Of a stretch of 64,000 nt of DNA, positions 8,883-20,190 are shown one piece after another. The stretch is from Mesorhizobium loti R88b (GTDB lineage Bacteria; Pseudomonadota; Alphaproteobacteria; Rhizobiales; Rhizobiaceae), in the NCBI RefSeq assembly GCF_013170845.1, contig NZ_CP033367.1:2729001-2793000 (forward strand). Reading direction: 5' to 3'. Made by a program: the position numbers and the translations under genes. The first letter of the stretch is position 1, and each line of letters opens with the position of its first letter. The notes beneath the pieces are model-generated. The model was not told the DNA's origin, made no database searches, and saw only the letters and a list, made by a program, of their open reading frames with translations.

Positions 8883-9845
8883 GTGCGCGGCTTGCCAGCA
8901 AAACATACCCTTATCGCGATCGGCCTGATCATGGCGGCGGCCGGCATCAGCGGCTGCACCTCGACCTCGCAGATGAAGGCAGCGCCTTCCCTGACCGAAA
9001 CCGCGACCGCTGCAGGCAGCGATGCCGGCTTCACCATTCCGTTGCCGGAGACGGTTTCGGTGCTGCCGCAATCCTCTGGCGTTGCCCCGGTCCAGACCGC
9101 TGAATTGACGCCTGGCCCGACCGCCGCGCCGCTCGACGCCGCCGTCCAACCGGCAGCAGCCGCAACCGCCGCCTTTGCCGGCTCGACGCCTGCCGCACCG
9201 GCCGTGCCCGCTGTGATGACCGCCAATGCCTGGCAGGCGCCCGCGCCGGCGCGCGCCGGTAAGCCTGTCGCAGCAGCCGAGACCTATACGACAGCCGGTA
9301 TCGTGATGCCGGCTGTTGCCAGAAGTGGCCAGAAACTGCCCGGCGTGCAGCAGGTGGCCTATGTCATGCCGCAGAATCCGGCTGCACTCGTGCAGTTCCC
9401 GTCCGCGCCGGTTGGTCCGGTCGCTTCGGCGGAAGCGGAACAAGGCCATGTGGGCGTGCGTGGCGACGTCGATCGGCTGATCGTCAAATATGCGGCGCTT
9501 TACCAGGTGCCGGTCGATCTGGTGCGCCATGTCGTCAACCGCGAGAGCACCTACAACCCCAAGGCCTACAACAATGGCCATTGGGGGCTGATGCAGATCA
9601 AGCACGCGACGGCGCGCGGCATGGGCTATGACGGCCCGCCCAAGGGCCTGTTCGATGCCGACACCAACCTCAAATACGCGGTCAAATATCTGCGCGGCGC
9701 TTGGCTGGTGGCCGAGGGCAACGCCAAGAAGGCCGACTGGCTCTACCAGACCGGCTATTATTTCGACGCCAAGCGCAAGGGCTTGCTGGAGGCGACCGGC
9801 CTCGGTGTCGACCGCAAGCGGCACCGCCTGCAGCCCGACGCCTGA
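8883..9845 (+). CDS. Lytic transglycosylase lipoprotein (SLT domain)
   Basis: A roughly 320-residue lipoprotein that cleaves peptidoglycan. The N-terminus has a hydrophobic segment and lipobox (ISGC) so it should be anchored in a membrane. A long Ala/Pro/Thr-rich linker leads to a C-terminal SLT domain with the catalytic glutamate in VVNRESTYNP and the conserved GLMQIKHATARGMGY. The tail has YYFDAKRKGLL. The start is uncertain: a GTG at this position puts the signal at the N-terminus, and a TTG 57 bases upstream is also open. It is divergent from the alkyltransferase gene and followed closely by an acetyltransferase gene. Confidence 0.85.
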   Translation: MRGLPAKHTLIAIGLIMAAAGISGCTSTSQMKAAPSLTETATAAGSDAGFTIPLPETVSVLPQSSGVAPVQTAELTPGPTAAPLDAAVQPAAAATAAFAGSTPAAPAVPAVMTANAWQAPAPARAGKPVAAAETYTTAGIVMPAVARSGQKLPGVQQVAYVMPQNPAALVQFPSAPVGPVASAEAEQGHVGVRGDVDRLIVKYAALYQVPVDLVRHVVNRESTYNPKAYNNGHWGLMQIKHATARGMGYDGPPKGLFDADTNLKYAVKYLRGAWLVAEGNAKKADWLYQTGYYFDAKRKGLLEATGLGVDRKRHRLQPDA

Positions 9846-9850
9846 GCGCG

Positions 9851-10339
9851 ATGCCCGAACCGCGCCCGCCGGCCCAAAACGACATCCGGCTGCGCAAGAT
9901 CCTCGACGAGACGCTCGTTGCGCCGCACTGGCCGGAAGGCTTTGTCATGCGCTCTCTCGAGCCCGGTGACGCGCTGCCCCTGCATGCGTTGCTGAGCGAA
10001 GTGTTCGATGACGGCACCGATGGCCCGTTCGACGAATGGTGGCCGCGTATATCAGACGATCCCGAATTCGACCCGGCGCTGTGTTTCCTCGTCATCGACG
10101 CCAAGGGCCGGCTGGCGGCGGCGGCACTGTGCTGGACGAGCGCCTTCGTCAAAGATTTCGCCGTTCATCCCGAGGCGCGTGGCCGAGGCATCGGCGAGGC
10201 ACTGATGTGGCACGCCTTTGCCACCTTCCGCGACCGGGGTGCGGCCCATGTCGACCTCAAGACCAATACGGTCGCGAACGCCGCCGCAGTCAGGCTCTAC
10301 GACCGGCTCGGCATGTTCGAGGTGAACTGGGCTGGGTAA
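9851..10339 (+). CDS. GNAT-family N-acetyltransferase
   Basis: A 162-residue cytoplasmic acetyltransferase. The acetyl-CoA motif A is VKDFAVHPEARGRGIGEALM (R/Q-x-x-G-x-G/A type), followed by motif B (NAAAVRLYDRLGM). The first 35 residues form an extension before the fold. The gene starts five bases after the transglycosylase stop, so the two are probably one transcript. The substrate is not evident. Confidence 0.83.
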   Translation: MPEPRPPAQNDIRLRKILDETLVAPHWPEGFVMRSLEPGDALPLHALLSEVFDDGTDGPFDEWWPRISDDPEFDPALCFLVIDAKGRLAAAALCWTSAFVKDFAVHPEARGRGIGEALMWHAFATFRDRGAAHVDLKTNTVANAAAVRLYDRLGMFEVNWAG

Positions 10340-10491
10340 GAAGCGCTCGCTGAAGGCGATCAATCGACGACCTCGTCGTCATCATGCAATTCATCGGCTC
10401 CCTGCCGACCGTTCCTGAACGATCCGGACGCTTGCACGCCGCCGATACCTGGCCGACAATGCGGATGGGACGGGCCAGGAGGAGCTTTGAA

Positions 10492-11010
10492 ATGCCGCCA
10501 TTCACCGTCAATCCGCAGCGTTTCGACCCTTACAAGAACTATCGTTTTCGGGTGAAATGGGACGGCCGCTATGTCGCCGGCATTTCCAAGATCAGCGCCT
10601 TGAAACGCACCACCGATGTCGTCGAACATCGCGACGGCGGCGAGGCCGGCACAACCCGCAAATCGCCTGGCATCACCCGCTTCGAGCCGATCACCATCGA
10701 GCGCGGCGTGACCCACGACCTCGAATTCGAGCGCTGGGCCAACAAGGTCTGGGACCTGCAGGCCGGCGGCGATATCTCGCTCAGGGATTTCCGCAAGGAT
10801 CTCATCCTCGAGTTCCACAACGAAGCCCGCCAGCTCGCGCTTGCCTACAAAATCTACCGCTGCTGGCCTTCGGAGGTGCAGATGCTGCCCGAACTCGATG
10901 CCAACGCCAACGCGGTGGCGATCCAGAGCATGAAGCTGGAGAATGAGGGCTGGGAACGCGACACGGATGTTGTCGAGCCGACCGAGATGGGATTCATCGA
11001 TCCGCCGTGA
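10492..11010 (+). CDS. Contractile-tail tube protein (T4 gp19-like), orphan
   Basis: A 172-residue protein of the phage tail tube family also used in contractile injection systems and tailocins. The opening FDPYKNYRFRVKWDGRYVAG, then ISALKRTTDVVEHRDGG, the ERGVTHDLEFERWANKVW block and the end NAVAIQSMKLENEGWERD are characteristic. Tube proteins stack as hexamers inside a sheath. Here there are no sheath, baseplate, spike or ATPase genes around it; neighbours are an acetyltransferase and a DUF899 gene. The start is set by AGGAGG nine bases upstream. It may be a relic, a repurposed protein, or act with a distant tail locus. Confidence 0.8.
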   Translation: MPPFTVNPQRFDPYKNYRFRVKWDGRYVAGISKISALKRTTDVVEHRDGGEAGTTRKSPGITRFEPITIERGVTHDLEFERWANKVWDLQAGGDISLRDFRKDLILEFHNEARQLALAYKIYRCWPSEVQMLPELDANANAVAIQSMKLENEGWERDTDVVEPTEMGFIDPP

Positions 11011-11104
11011 TTGGCGGAAATGTCGGGAACCGGGTGCAGCCAAACGTCCTTGGGTCGTAGAACAGCCGTGCCGGGACGCCGGCGCGCGGACCCAAGGAGC
11101 CGCC

Positions 11105-11848
11105 ATGATCACCTTTCCCAACGAATCCGCCAGATATCGCACCGCCCGCGAAAAGCTCTTGAAGAAGGAAATCGAGTTGCGCCGCGCCATGGAAGCCGTG
11201 GCCGAGGCGCGCCGCGCACTGCCGCCGGGCGGGCTGATCCGCCAGGACTATGTCTTCGATGCGCTCGATGCCGACGGCAAGCGGGCGAAGACAAAACTTT
11301 CGGAGCTGTTCGCGCCCGGCAAGGACTCGCTTATCCTCTATCAAATGATGTTTCCGCGCCACCCGCAGGAAACGCGCGACGTGGCCGCAGGCGGCGGCAC
11401 GGCCAAGCTCGCCCGGCCCGACCAGCCATGCCCATCCTGCACGGCGCTGCTCGACCAGCTCGATGGTGCCGTTGGGCATCTGGAAGCCGCCGGTTTCAAT
11501 TTTGTGGTTGTGGCCAAGACCGGGCTGGAAAACCTGGTCACGCTTGGCCGCGACCGAGGCTGGCGCCATATGCGGCTGGTTTCCTCGGCCAACAACAGCT
11601 TCAAGCGCGACTACAATGCCGAAGATGCCGACGGCGCGCAGATGCCGCTGCTGTCGGTGTTCCACCGCGATGGTGACGACATCAGGCATTTCTGGTCTTC
11701 CGAGCTTGGCTTCGCGCCGCCCGAGCCAGGCCAGGACCCGCGCGCCATCGGCACCTGCGAGATCCTGTGGAACCTGATGGATTTTACCCCGGAGGGAAGG
11801 CCGGATTGGAGGGAGCAGCTGCAGTATGGCGCGGGGTGTTGTCATTGA
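11105..11848 (+). CDS. DUF899 family thioredoxin-like protein
   Basis: A 247-residue cytoplasmic protein of the DUF899 family, which has a thioredoxin-like fold. Recognisable pieces are YVFDALD near residue 55, LILYQMMF, the cysteine pair CPSCTALLDQLDG near residue 115 and VSSANNSFKRDYN. The C-terminus LQYGAGCCH adds two more cysteines. The function of the family is not established; a redox role is inferred from the fold. The start has CAAGGAG seven bases upstream. The gene stands alone. Confidence 0.82.
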   Translation: MITFPNESARYRTAREKLLKKEIELRRAMEAVAEARRALPPGGLIRQDYVFDALDADGKRAKTKLSELFAPGKDSLILYQMMFPRHPQETRDVAAGGGTAKLARPDQPCPSCTALLDQLDGAVGHLEAAGFNFVVVAKTGLENLVTLGRDRGWRHMRLVSSANNSFKRDYNAEDADGAQMPLLSVFHRDGDDIRHFWSSELGFAPPEPGQDPRAIGTCEILWNLMDFTPEGRPDWREQLQYGAGCCH

Positions 11849-11949
11849 GGGGCGCCGGCTTTCCCTTCCCCCACAGGGAGAAGGAGAAAGGGAGAACCAA
11901 AGCGACGATCGGACGTTGCCCTAGCCAACCCCTTTGACTGGAGCACGCC

Positions 11950-12372
11950 ATGCCAGACCGCAGCCTTGCCGATATTGCCGAGAAAATGCGCGACATCGAT
12001 GTCGCCATGCTGTCCACCCACGCAGATGGCGGTGCCATCGCCGGCCGGCCGATGAGCAACAACCAGGACGTCGATTATGAAGGCTCCTCCTACTACTTCA
12101 CCTGGGAGAAGTCGGATGTCGTGGCTGAGATCGAGCGCGACGCCAATGTCTCGCTGGCGTTCAAGGGCGATGACGGCTTCTGGGTCGCCGTCGAAGGCAA
12201 GGCAGAGATCATCCGCGACAAGGCGGCATTCGAAGAACACTGGAACGAGGATATCGACGAATGGTTCGAGCAGGGCACCGACACGCCTGGCCTGGCCATG
12301 ATCAAGGTCGAGGCCACGCGTGCCCATTACTGGGATGGCGAGGATGAGGGCGAGGTGACGCTGCAGTCCTGA
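11950..12372 (+). CDS. Pyridoxamine 5'-phosphate oxidase-like general stress protein
   Basis: A 140-residue flavin-binding split-barrel protein. It follows the pattern of general stress protein 26 relatives: an N-terminal helix, then VAMLSTHADGGAIAGRPMSN, the strand YYFTWEKSDVVAEIERD and NVSLAFKGDDGFWVAVEGKAEI. These proteins bind FMN, FAD or F420, and the substrate is mostly unknown. It ends about 10 bases before a palindromic repeat and about 100 bases before the DUF4142 gene. Confidence 0.83.
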   Translation: MPDRSLADIAEKMRDIDVAMLSTHADGGAIAGRPMSNNQDVDYEGSSYYFTWEKSDVVAEIERDANVSLAFKGDDGFWVAVEGKAEIIRDKAAFEEHWNEDIDEWFEQGTDTPGLAMIKVEATRAHYWDGEDEGEVTLQS

Positions 12373-12384
12373 GGCCGAAGGTTA

Positions 12385-12408
12385 CCCTTCTCCCGCTCGG
12401 GAGAAGGG
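12385..12408. repeat. Perfect 11-bp-arm palindrome
   Basis: CCCTTCTCCCG and CGGGAGAAGGG face each other around CT. The same CCTTCTCCC/GGGAGAAGG theme recurs at 13785-13931 and, less clearly, near 11870, so this belongs to a dispersed family of short palindromes. It could also stop transcription of the preceding gene, though no T run follows. Confidence 0.7.
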
Positions 12409-12475
12409 ACCCGCCTCGGCAACCTCGCCGCCTCTGCCGCGTTGGGCCTTCGAGGACACCGTCACGGAGAGTATC

Positions 12476-13027
12476 ATGAGACCGCATCTTGCTATCGCTA
12501 TGCTGGCCCTAATGGCCGGGGCGCCTTCCGCCTTTGCCCAGCAGTCCGCTCCAGCCGCCGGCGTACCGCCCGTGTCGGAGAACAAGGTCGACACCGACAC
12601 CTTCACCAAAACGCTGGTCAGCGCCAACCGCTTCGAGATCGAGAGCAGCAAGCTGGCTCTGAAGAAGGGCGTCGCGGCCGATGTGAAGGATTTCGCCGAG
12701 CTGATGGTCAAGGACCACACCAAGGCGGGGCAGGACTTCAAGGCCGCGCTGGAGAAGAGCCAGACCACGGCATCGGTAACGCCTGAAGGTCCCCCGCTGC
12801 TGCCCAACGACCAGGCGATGCTCGACCAGCTCAAGGCGCTGAATGGCGATGCCTTCCAGGCCAAATACATCACCTTGCAGACGCAGGCGCACAAGCAGGC
12901 GGTGGCGATGTTCTCCACCTACGCCCAGTCCGGCGACGACCCGGCGCTGAAGGAGTTCGCCAAGAAGACGCTGGATACGCTGAAGATGCATGAGATGCAT
13001 TTGAAGGATGTGGCGGCGCTGCATTAG
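12476..13027 (+). CDS. DUF4142 periplasmic protein
   Basis: A 183-residue protein with a Sec signal peptide (MRPHLAIAMLALMAGAPSAFAQ). The mature part is a helical bundle of the DUF4142 family, related in fold to ferritin-like four-helix proteins: FTKTLVSANRFEIESSKLAL, then KDFAELMVKDHTKAG and a C-terminal TLDTLKMHEMHLKDVAAL. Residues of the H/E pattern could bind metal but the usual ferritin motif is not plain. Family members are common in rhizobial periplasm and have no settled function. Confidence 0.83.
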   Translation: MRPHLAIAMLALMAGAPSAFAQQSAPAAGVPPVSENKVDTDTFTKTLVSANRFEIESSKLALKKGVAADVKDFAELMVKDHTKAGQDFKAALEKSQTTASVTPEGPPLLPNDQAMLDQLKALNGDAFQAKYITLQTQAHKQAVAMFSTYAQSGDDPALKEFAKKTLDTLKMHEMHLKDVAALH

Positions 13028-13068
13028 GGGGGCGAGGCGGCGGCTGTGCCACCATCTATTTGACGTTT

Positions 13069-13238
13069 GCGCTGCCCCTCATTGCCCTGCCGGGCATTTC
13101 TCCCCGTAAACGGGGAGAAAGACGCCTGCGCGGGACTTCGCTAAATCCTGTTCGCTGCCGGAGAAGAGCCGGCGTCGCGACAGCCCCTTCGCCCCGTTTA
13201 CGGGGAGAAGATGCCGGCAGGCAGATGAGGGGCAGCGC
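13069..13238. repeat. Long inverted repeat with GCGCTGCCCCTCAT ends
   Basis: The outer ends GCGCTGCCCCTCAT and ATGAGGGGCAGCGC are perfect inverted copies. Inside, both arms carry the smaller palindrome CCCCGTAAACGGGG or its complement next to a GCCGGC segment. The 170-bp unit could fold into one long hairpin or a cruciform. It is a typical rhizobial intergenic palindromic element. It contains no gene and separates the DUF4142 and cupin genes. Confidence 0.8.
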
Positions 13239-13301
13239 TGACTTCGATGGTGTGGTTGTGAGCGGTCGTATAGACTTCCCCCTCCACCCATGGAGCCACC
13301 C

Positions 13302-13766
13302 ATGCCCAAGATCGACCTCTCCACCGTGCCCGTCCGCAAAGGCTCCGGCTACCCCGCGCCCTTCGACGCACCTTGCGCCACCCGCACGCGCCGGCGCCTG
13401 GGTGACGCCGGCGGCCTCACCGATTTCGGCGTCAACCTGATGACGCTGCCGCCCGGCGGCTGGTCGAGCCAGCGCCACTGGCACAGCCATGAGGACGAGC
13501 TCGTCTATGTGCTGGAAGGCGAGTTGACGCTGGTCGAGGATGGCGGCGAGACGCTGCTCAGGGCCGGCGATAGTGCTGCCTTCGCCAAGAACAGCGGCAA
13601 TGGCCATCACATGATCAACCGGTCGTCGGTTACGGCGCGCTATCTGGAGGTCGGCTCGCGCAACCCGGACGATGTCATTACGTGCTCCGACATCGACATG
13701 ATGAGCCCGAACTCGGATGGGCGGTTTCTGCACAAGGACGGCACGCCGTATCCGGGGCAGGGGTGA
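13302..13766 (+). CDS. Cupin-domain protein
   Basis: A 154-residue single-domain cupin. Cupin motif 1 is RHWHSHEDELVYVLEGELTL, with two histidines and the glutamate that normally bind metal; motif 2 is in the segment SAAFAKNSGNGHHMINRSS. Such proteins can be small dioxygenases, isomerases or sensors, and the sequence does not decide which. Two ATGs are close together; the one at this start has GGAG six bases upstream. The gene lies between two palindromic repeat clusters and is transcribed alone. Confidence 0.83.
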   Translation: MPKIDLSTVPVRKGSGYPAPFDAPCATRTRRRLGDAGGLTDFGVNLMTLPPGGWSSQRHWHSHEDELVYVLEGELTLVEDGGETLLRAGDSAAFAKNSGNGHHMINRSSVTARYLEVGSRNPDDVITCSDIDMMSPNSDGRFLHKDGTPYPGQG

Positions 13767-13784
13767 AGTGAGGAGCGGGCCTTC

Positions 13785-13931
13785 CTTCTCCCCTTGCGGG
13801 AGAAGGTGTCGCCGAAGGCGACGGATGAGGGGTGCTCCAGGGAACGCCAACGCCTCACTCCGCTGGAACACCCCTCATCCGACCCGGCGCTAGCGCGCCG
13901 TGCCACCTTCTCCCACAAGAAGGGGAGAAGG
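13785..13931. repeat. Compound inverted repeat (CTTCTCCC family)
   Basis: The inner arms GGATGAGGGGTG and CACCCCTCATCC are perfect inverses, extended inward by TCCAG/CTGGA. The outer parts each carry their own short hairpin of the CTTCTCCC/GGGAGAAGG type. The structure resembles two hairpins bracketing a longer stem. It sits between cupin and RidA genes and contains no gene. Confidence 0.78.
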
Positions 13932-13995
13932 GAAGAACTGCGCTGGCCTTCCTCCACCACCGCTATAAGCTCCCCTCAACCCAGGGAGCACCACC

Positions 13996-14388
13996 ATGAA
14001 AAGAGAAGTCATCGAAGTACCCGTCATGTCAGACAAGGTGCGCTCACTCGGGCTGCCCTGTTCGACCGCGGTGAGGGCCAACGGCTTCGTGTTCATCTCA
14101 GCGACGCCACCGGTGGACATGGTGACCGGCGAGATGGTGCGTGGCGATATCGAAACCCAGACCGAGGCGTCGCTCAAGGCGCTGAAACATTGCCTGGAAG
14201 CGGCCGGCACCTCGCTGGAAAACGTGGTGATGGTGCGCATCTACGCCGTCAATTCCGGCTTCTACAACGCGATTAACCGGGTTTATGCCAGGTACTTCAG
14301 CGTCAACCCACCGGCGCGGAGTTTTGTGCCGGTGGCGTCTTGGCCGATGGAGTTTGATATCGAGATCGAGTGCGTGGCGGTGGCGTGA
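13996..14388 (+). CDS. RidA/YjgF-family enamine deaminase
   Basis: A 130-residue protein of the RidA group, which as a trimer hydrolyses reactive enamine/imine intermediates. The conserved arginine is in PPARSFVPVASWPMEFDIEI, with the closing glutamate in EIECVAVA. Earlier segments VFISATPPVD and LKHCLEAAGTSLENVVMV fit the fold. The start has CAGGGAG upstream (AGGGAGCACCACC). The closest use of RidA in this genome region is not evident; it might protect PLP enzymes such as the aminotransferase, which is inference. Confidence 0.87.
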   Translation: MKREVIEVPVMSDKVRSLGLPCSTAVRANGFVFISATPPVDMVTGEMVRGDIETQTEASLKALKHCLEAAGTSLENVVMVRIYAVNSGFYNAINRVYARYFSVNPPARSFVPVASWPMEFDIEIECVAVA

Positions 14389-14488
14389 GCCGGCGGCGCT
14401 TGTCTAAGACAAAGACAATGTCTGACCAGACAACAATTATGTTGCATCTCGTCCGAATCGTGCTATTGCTTATCCAGAGGATGGCCCG

Positions 14489-15046
14489 ATGGACGGAAAA
14501 AAGTCTCGCAAATCACTACTTGATTTCCTCGACTACCTTGCAAAAAAGGGGTTGATGAACAAGGCAACAGCTAATGCCCGCAAAGCTGCGGCTAATAATG
14601 TTCTAAGTATTTTGGATGAAAATGAGGCTGACGACGTCACTGTAGTTGATATCGATCAGCTTTTTGTCCGATTCGCTAATCTTCAAGGCTCTAAATATAA
14701 ACCTGAGAGTTTGAATGTTTACAAAGGACGTTTAAAGGCGGCGATCGTAGACTTTAAGAACTACCAGAACAACCCAATGACGTTTCGACCTGCGGTTCAA
14801 TTTAACGGACGCAAGGCAGCGGAGAGGCCGAAAACCGGCGGTCAGGGCGAGGTAGGTCCGCCCGACCCGCCTGTGTTCCGACCGGTGGCGAGTGTTTCAG
14901 GCCCTCCCCCGGCATCTGTATCAGTCTTGCCTATACCAATAAGGCCGGATCTCGTCGTTCAGATACAGGGATTGCCTTATGATTTGACAGCAGCGGAAGC
15001 CAGTAAGATTGCGAATGTAATTCGCGCGATGGCGTCGACCGAATAG
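14489..15046 (+). CDS. AT-rich orphan protein with integrase-like N-terminal fold (uncertain)
   Basis: A 185-residue protein that I do not recognise. The first 95 residues (LLDFLDYLAKKGLMNKATAN to DFKNYQNNPMTF) are helical and resemble the core-binding domain of tyrosine recombinases, but no catalytic domain follows. A Pro/Gly-rich linker (PPDPPVFRP, GPPPAS) leads to a C-terminal IPIRPDLVVQIQGLPYDLTA then EASKIANVIRAMA. That end looks like a short recurrent motif (plain basic strand, LP, DLT, EA, helix) seen in unrelated mobile-type proteins. The codon and base use are clearly more AT-rich than the neighbours, which suggests transfer. It sits between ridA and carB. AGAGG precedes the ATG. Confidence 0.65.
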   Translation: MDGKKSRKSLLDFLDYLAKKGLMNKATANARKAAANNVLSILDENEADDVTVVDIDQLFVRFANLQGSKYKPESLNVYKGRLKAAIVDFKNYQNNPMTFRPAVQFNGRKAAERPKTGGQGEVGPPDPPVFRPVASVSGPPPASVSVLPIPIRPDLVVQIQGLPYDLTAAEASKIANVIRAMASTE

Positions 15047-15209
15047 TTTCCCAGTCCAAATGGGAGGCTAGCTCAGCCCAGCTGAGACCACGGGAGCCGC
15101 TGGCTCGGTGTCCAAAACCGATGTCCAGCGGCCCTCCTTGCCCGTACAAGTACTGGCTAGGTTAGGATAGCTTATCGTTTTGACGGCTGCAATCTGCGAA
15201 CAATATGCG

Positions 15210-18713
<3,504 letters not shown>

Positions 18714-18744
18714 GGCGAAGTTCCGTTTGGCGGGCGGCTTGCAC

Positions 18745-18776
18745 AAAAAACCGGGACGGGAAGACCCGGCCGGTTG
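18745..18776 (-). terminator. Terminator-like hairpin in the carB leader (putative attenuator)
   Basis: On the minus strand AACCGG and CGGG pair with CCCG and CCGGTT around TCTT, followed directly by six T. It lies about 32 bases before the carB start and downstream of a promoter-like pair, so it sits inside the mRNA leader. A terminator placed there would stop transcription before carB unless prevented. No leader peptide with an ATG is visible between promoter and hairpin. Confidence 0.65.
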
Positions 18777-18808
18777 TGCTCGCGATTCTGGTATCAGGCT
18801 AGGAGGGC

Positions 18809-18837
18809 CTTATAGGGAAGAGTTTTGGGAGATGTAA
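18809..18837 (-). promoter_or_regulatory. Putative carB promoter
   Basis: Minus-strand TTACAT and TATAAG are separated by 17 bases, a fair fit to the sigma-70 pattern (the -10 is five of six). Transcription would begin about 85 to 90 bases before the carB ATG and read through the leader hairpin. Assigned by eye only. Confidence 0.5.
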
Positions 18838-18855
18838 CCCCGAAAATGCGAGGAA

Positions 18856-18928
18856 GGCAGTAGGGATTAGGCAGTAGGCATTAGGCAAGTTCGGGCGGCT
18901 AATGCCTAATCCCTATTGCCTGCTGCCT
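18856..18928. repeat. Inverted repeat of TTAGGCA-type blocks
   Basis: GGGATTAGGCA-like blocks on the left arm face their complements (TGCCTAATCCC) on the right. Blocks within each arm also repeat directly, as if built from small units. It lies just past the end of the SH3 gene and upstream of the carB promoter. Confidence 0.65.
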
Positions 18929-18933
18929 GACCT

Positions 18934-20190
18934 TTAATCCCCCAGCGCCAGGGAGTCCGTGATCTCGAAGCGCTCGGCGACGCCGACGCGTATCATGTTG
19001 AGGGTGCCTTCCCTCGTGAAGCGGAAGTCGCTGCGCGAGTTCGAGCCGGCGGGCTGGCCGGCATAGAAGGAGATCAAGCGGGTGCCGCCGTCGGGCCAGG
19101 TCACGGTGATGTCGGCCTTGTCGCCGCCGCTGCGAACCACGCTGACCTCGCAGCGCGTCATCGGCTGGCCGACATAGCGGGCGCAAGGGATTTCGCCTGT
19201 TGCATCCGGCGCGTGGGCCAGAGGTTGCGTCGGTTCCACCCGAGCCACTGTCTGCGGGTCGATCGCAGGCTCCTCGGCCTTGCTGTCGGGGCGCGGCGTC
19301 GGCACCGGAATTCCGGGCGCCGCCACGGCCGGGCTATCATCGGCGGCAGGATCGGCGTCAGCAACCGGATCGGCGGCCGCTTCCTGGACGGGTTGCTCGG
19401 CGGCGTTGGCGGCTGGCGTTGGAGGCACGGGCGCTGCCGAGACCGTTGCGGCCGGGGCCGTTGTGACGGGGATCGAAGGCGGCGGGGTGACGGTCACTGC
19501 TGCCACCGCTTCCGGGGCCTGGATGGGGCTCTTGATTTCGCTGGTCGTCGGATTGTCCTGCGCCGCCAGCGCCAGGCCATAGGCATCCTGCATGGCGGTG
19601 GCGGTGGCGGATTTGACCGGCGCTTCCGGGGCAGCCATGTGGGTGACGTCGCCAAGGCGCGCCGTCAGGTCGGGCGGCGGCGCGGTCTCGGTCTGTGCGA
19701 CAACAGGGTTGGCGGGAGACGTGGCGCTGACCGAGGCAGCGGCTGGTGCCGCGCTGGCGACAGGGGGCGTTGCAGCGGCTGCGCCATCAGCCGGCGGCGT
19801 CTGACTGGCATCCGTGGCGGCGGCAATGGGCGTTGCTTCGTCGGGGTTGGGTACTTTGGCCGGGTTCACCGGAACGAGATAACGCGCCGGCGTCCAGCCG
19901 GTGACTTTCGGATTGTCCGACTCGACCATGCACCAGGGGCGCCCGTCAACAACGTTGCAGCCGAGGTTTCTGACGCTCGCACCGGCCGCCAGGCGGGCCT
20001 CGGTCTTGCCGATCGCCGACGGCTTGGCGCGGACATTGAGCAGATCGTCGGGAGCGAGTCCGGTGACAATGGAGATGAACGGCGTGTCTTCCGCATGCGC
20101 TGGGACAATGGCCGGCCGCGCCGCCATCAGCAGCGGAACCGCAATCAGCGCATGAAGCGTGGTTCGGAGCGTGACTGTGCGCCTCTTCAT
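18934..20190 (-). CDS. SH3-domain envelope protein
   Basis: A 418-residue exported protein. It has a Sec signal peptide ending near AHAED, then a bacterial SH3 domain (APDDLLNVRAKPSAIGKTEA to GWTPARYLVP, residues about 40-105). A long Ala/Pro/Thr-rich linker of about 200 residues follows. A second folded region at the end (IPCARYVGQPMTRCEVSVVR to GVAERFEITDSLAL) has two cysteines that may form a disulfide. Its role is unknown; SH3b domains often bind peptidoglycan or peptides. It reads toward carB but is separated from it by a repeat and the carB promoter. Confidence 0.78.
   Translation of the reverse strand: MKRRTVTLRTTLHALIAVPLLMAARPAIVPAHAEDTPFISIVTGLAPDDLLNVRAKPSAIGKTEARLAAGASVRNLGCNVVDGRPWCMVESDNPKVTGWTPARYLVPVNPAKVPNPDEATPIAAATDASQTPPADGAAAATPPVASAAPAAASVSATSPANPVVAQTETAPPPDLTARLGDVTHMAAPEAPVKSATATAMQDAYGLALAAQDNPTTSEIKSPIQAPEAVAAVTVTPPPSIPVTTAPAATVSAAPVPPTPAANAAEQPVQEAAADPVADADPAADDSPAVAAPGIPVPTPRPDSKAEEPAIDPQTVARVEPTQPLAHAPDATGEIPCARYVGQPMTRCEVSVVRSGGDKADITVTWPDGGTRLISFYAGQPAGSNSRSDFRFTREGTLNMIRVGVAERFEITDSLALGD

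Noticed and set aside
8715..9824. Open minus-strand extension of the alkyltransferase frame
   Set aside because: It is antisense to the lytic transglycosylase, has no ribosome site and reads as low-complexity sequence; the real start is the ATG with AAGGA upstream.
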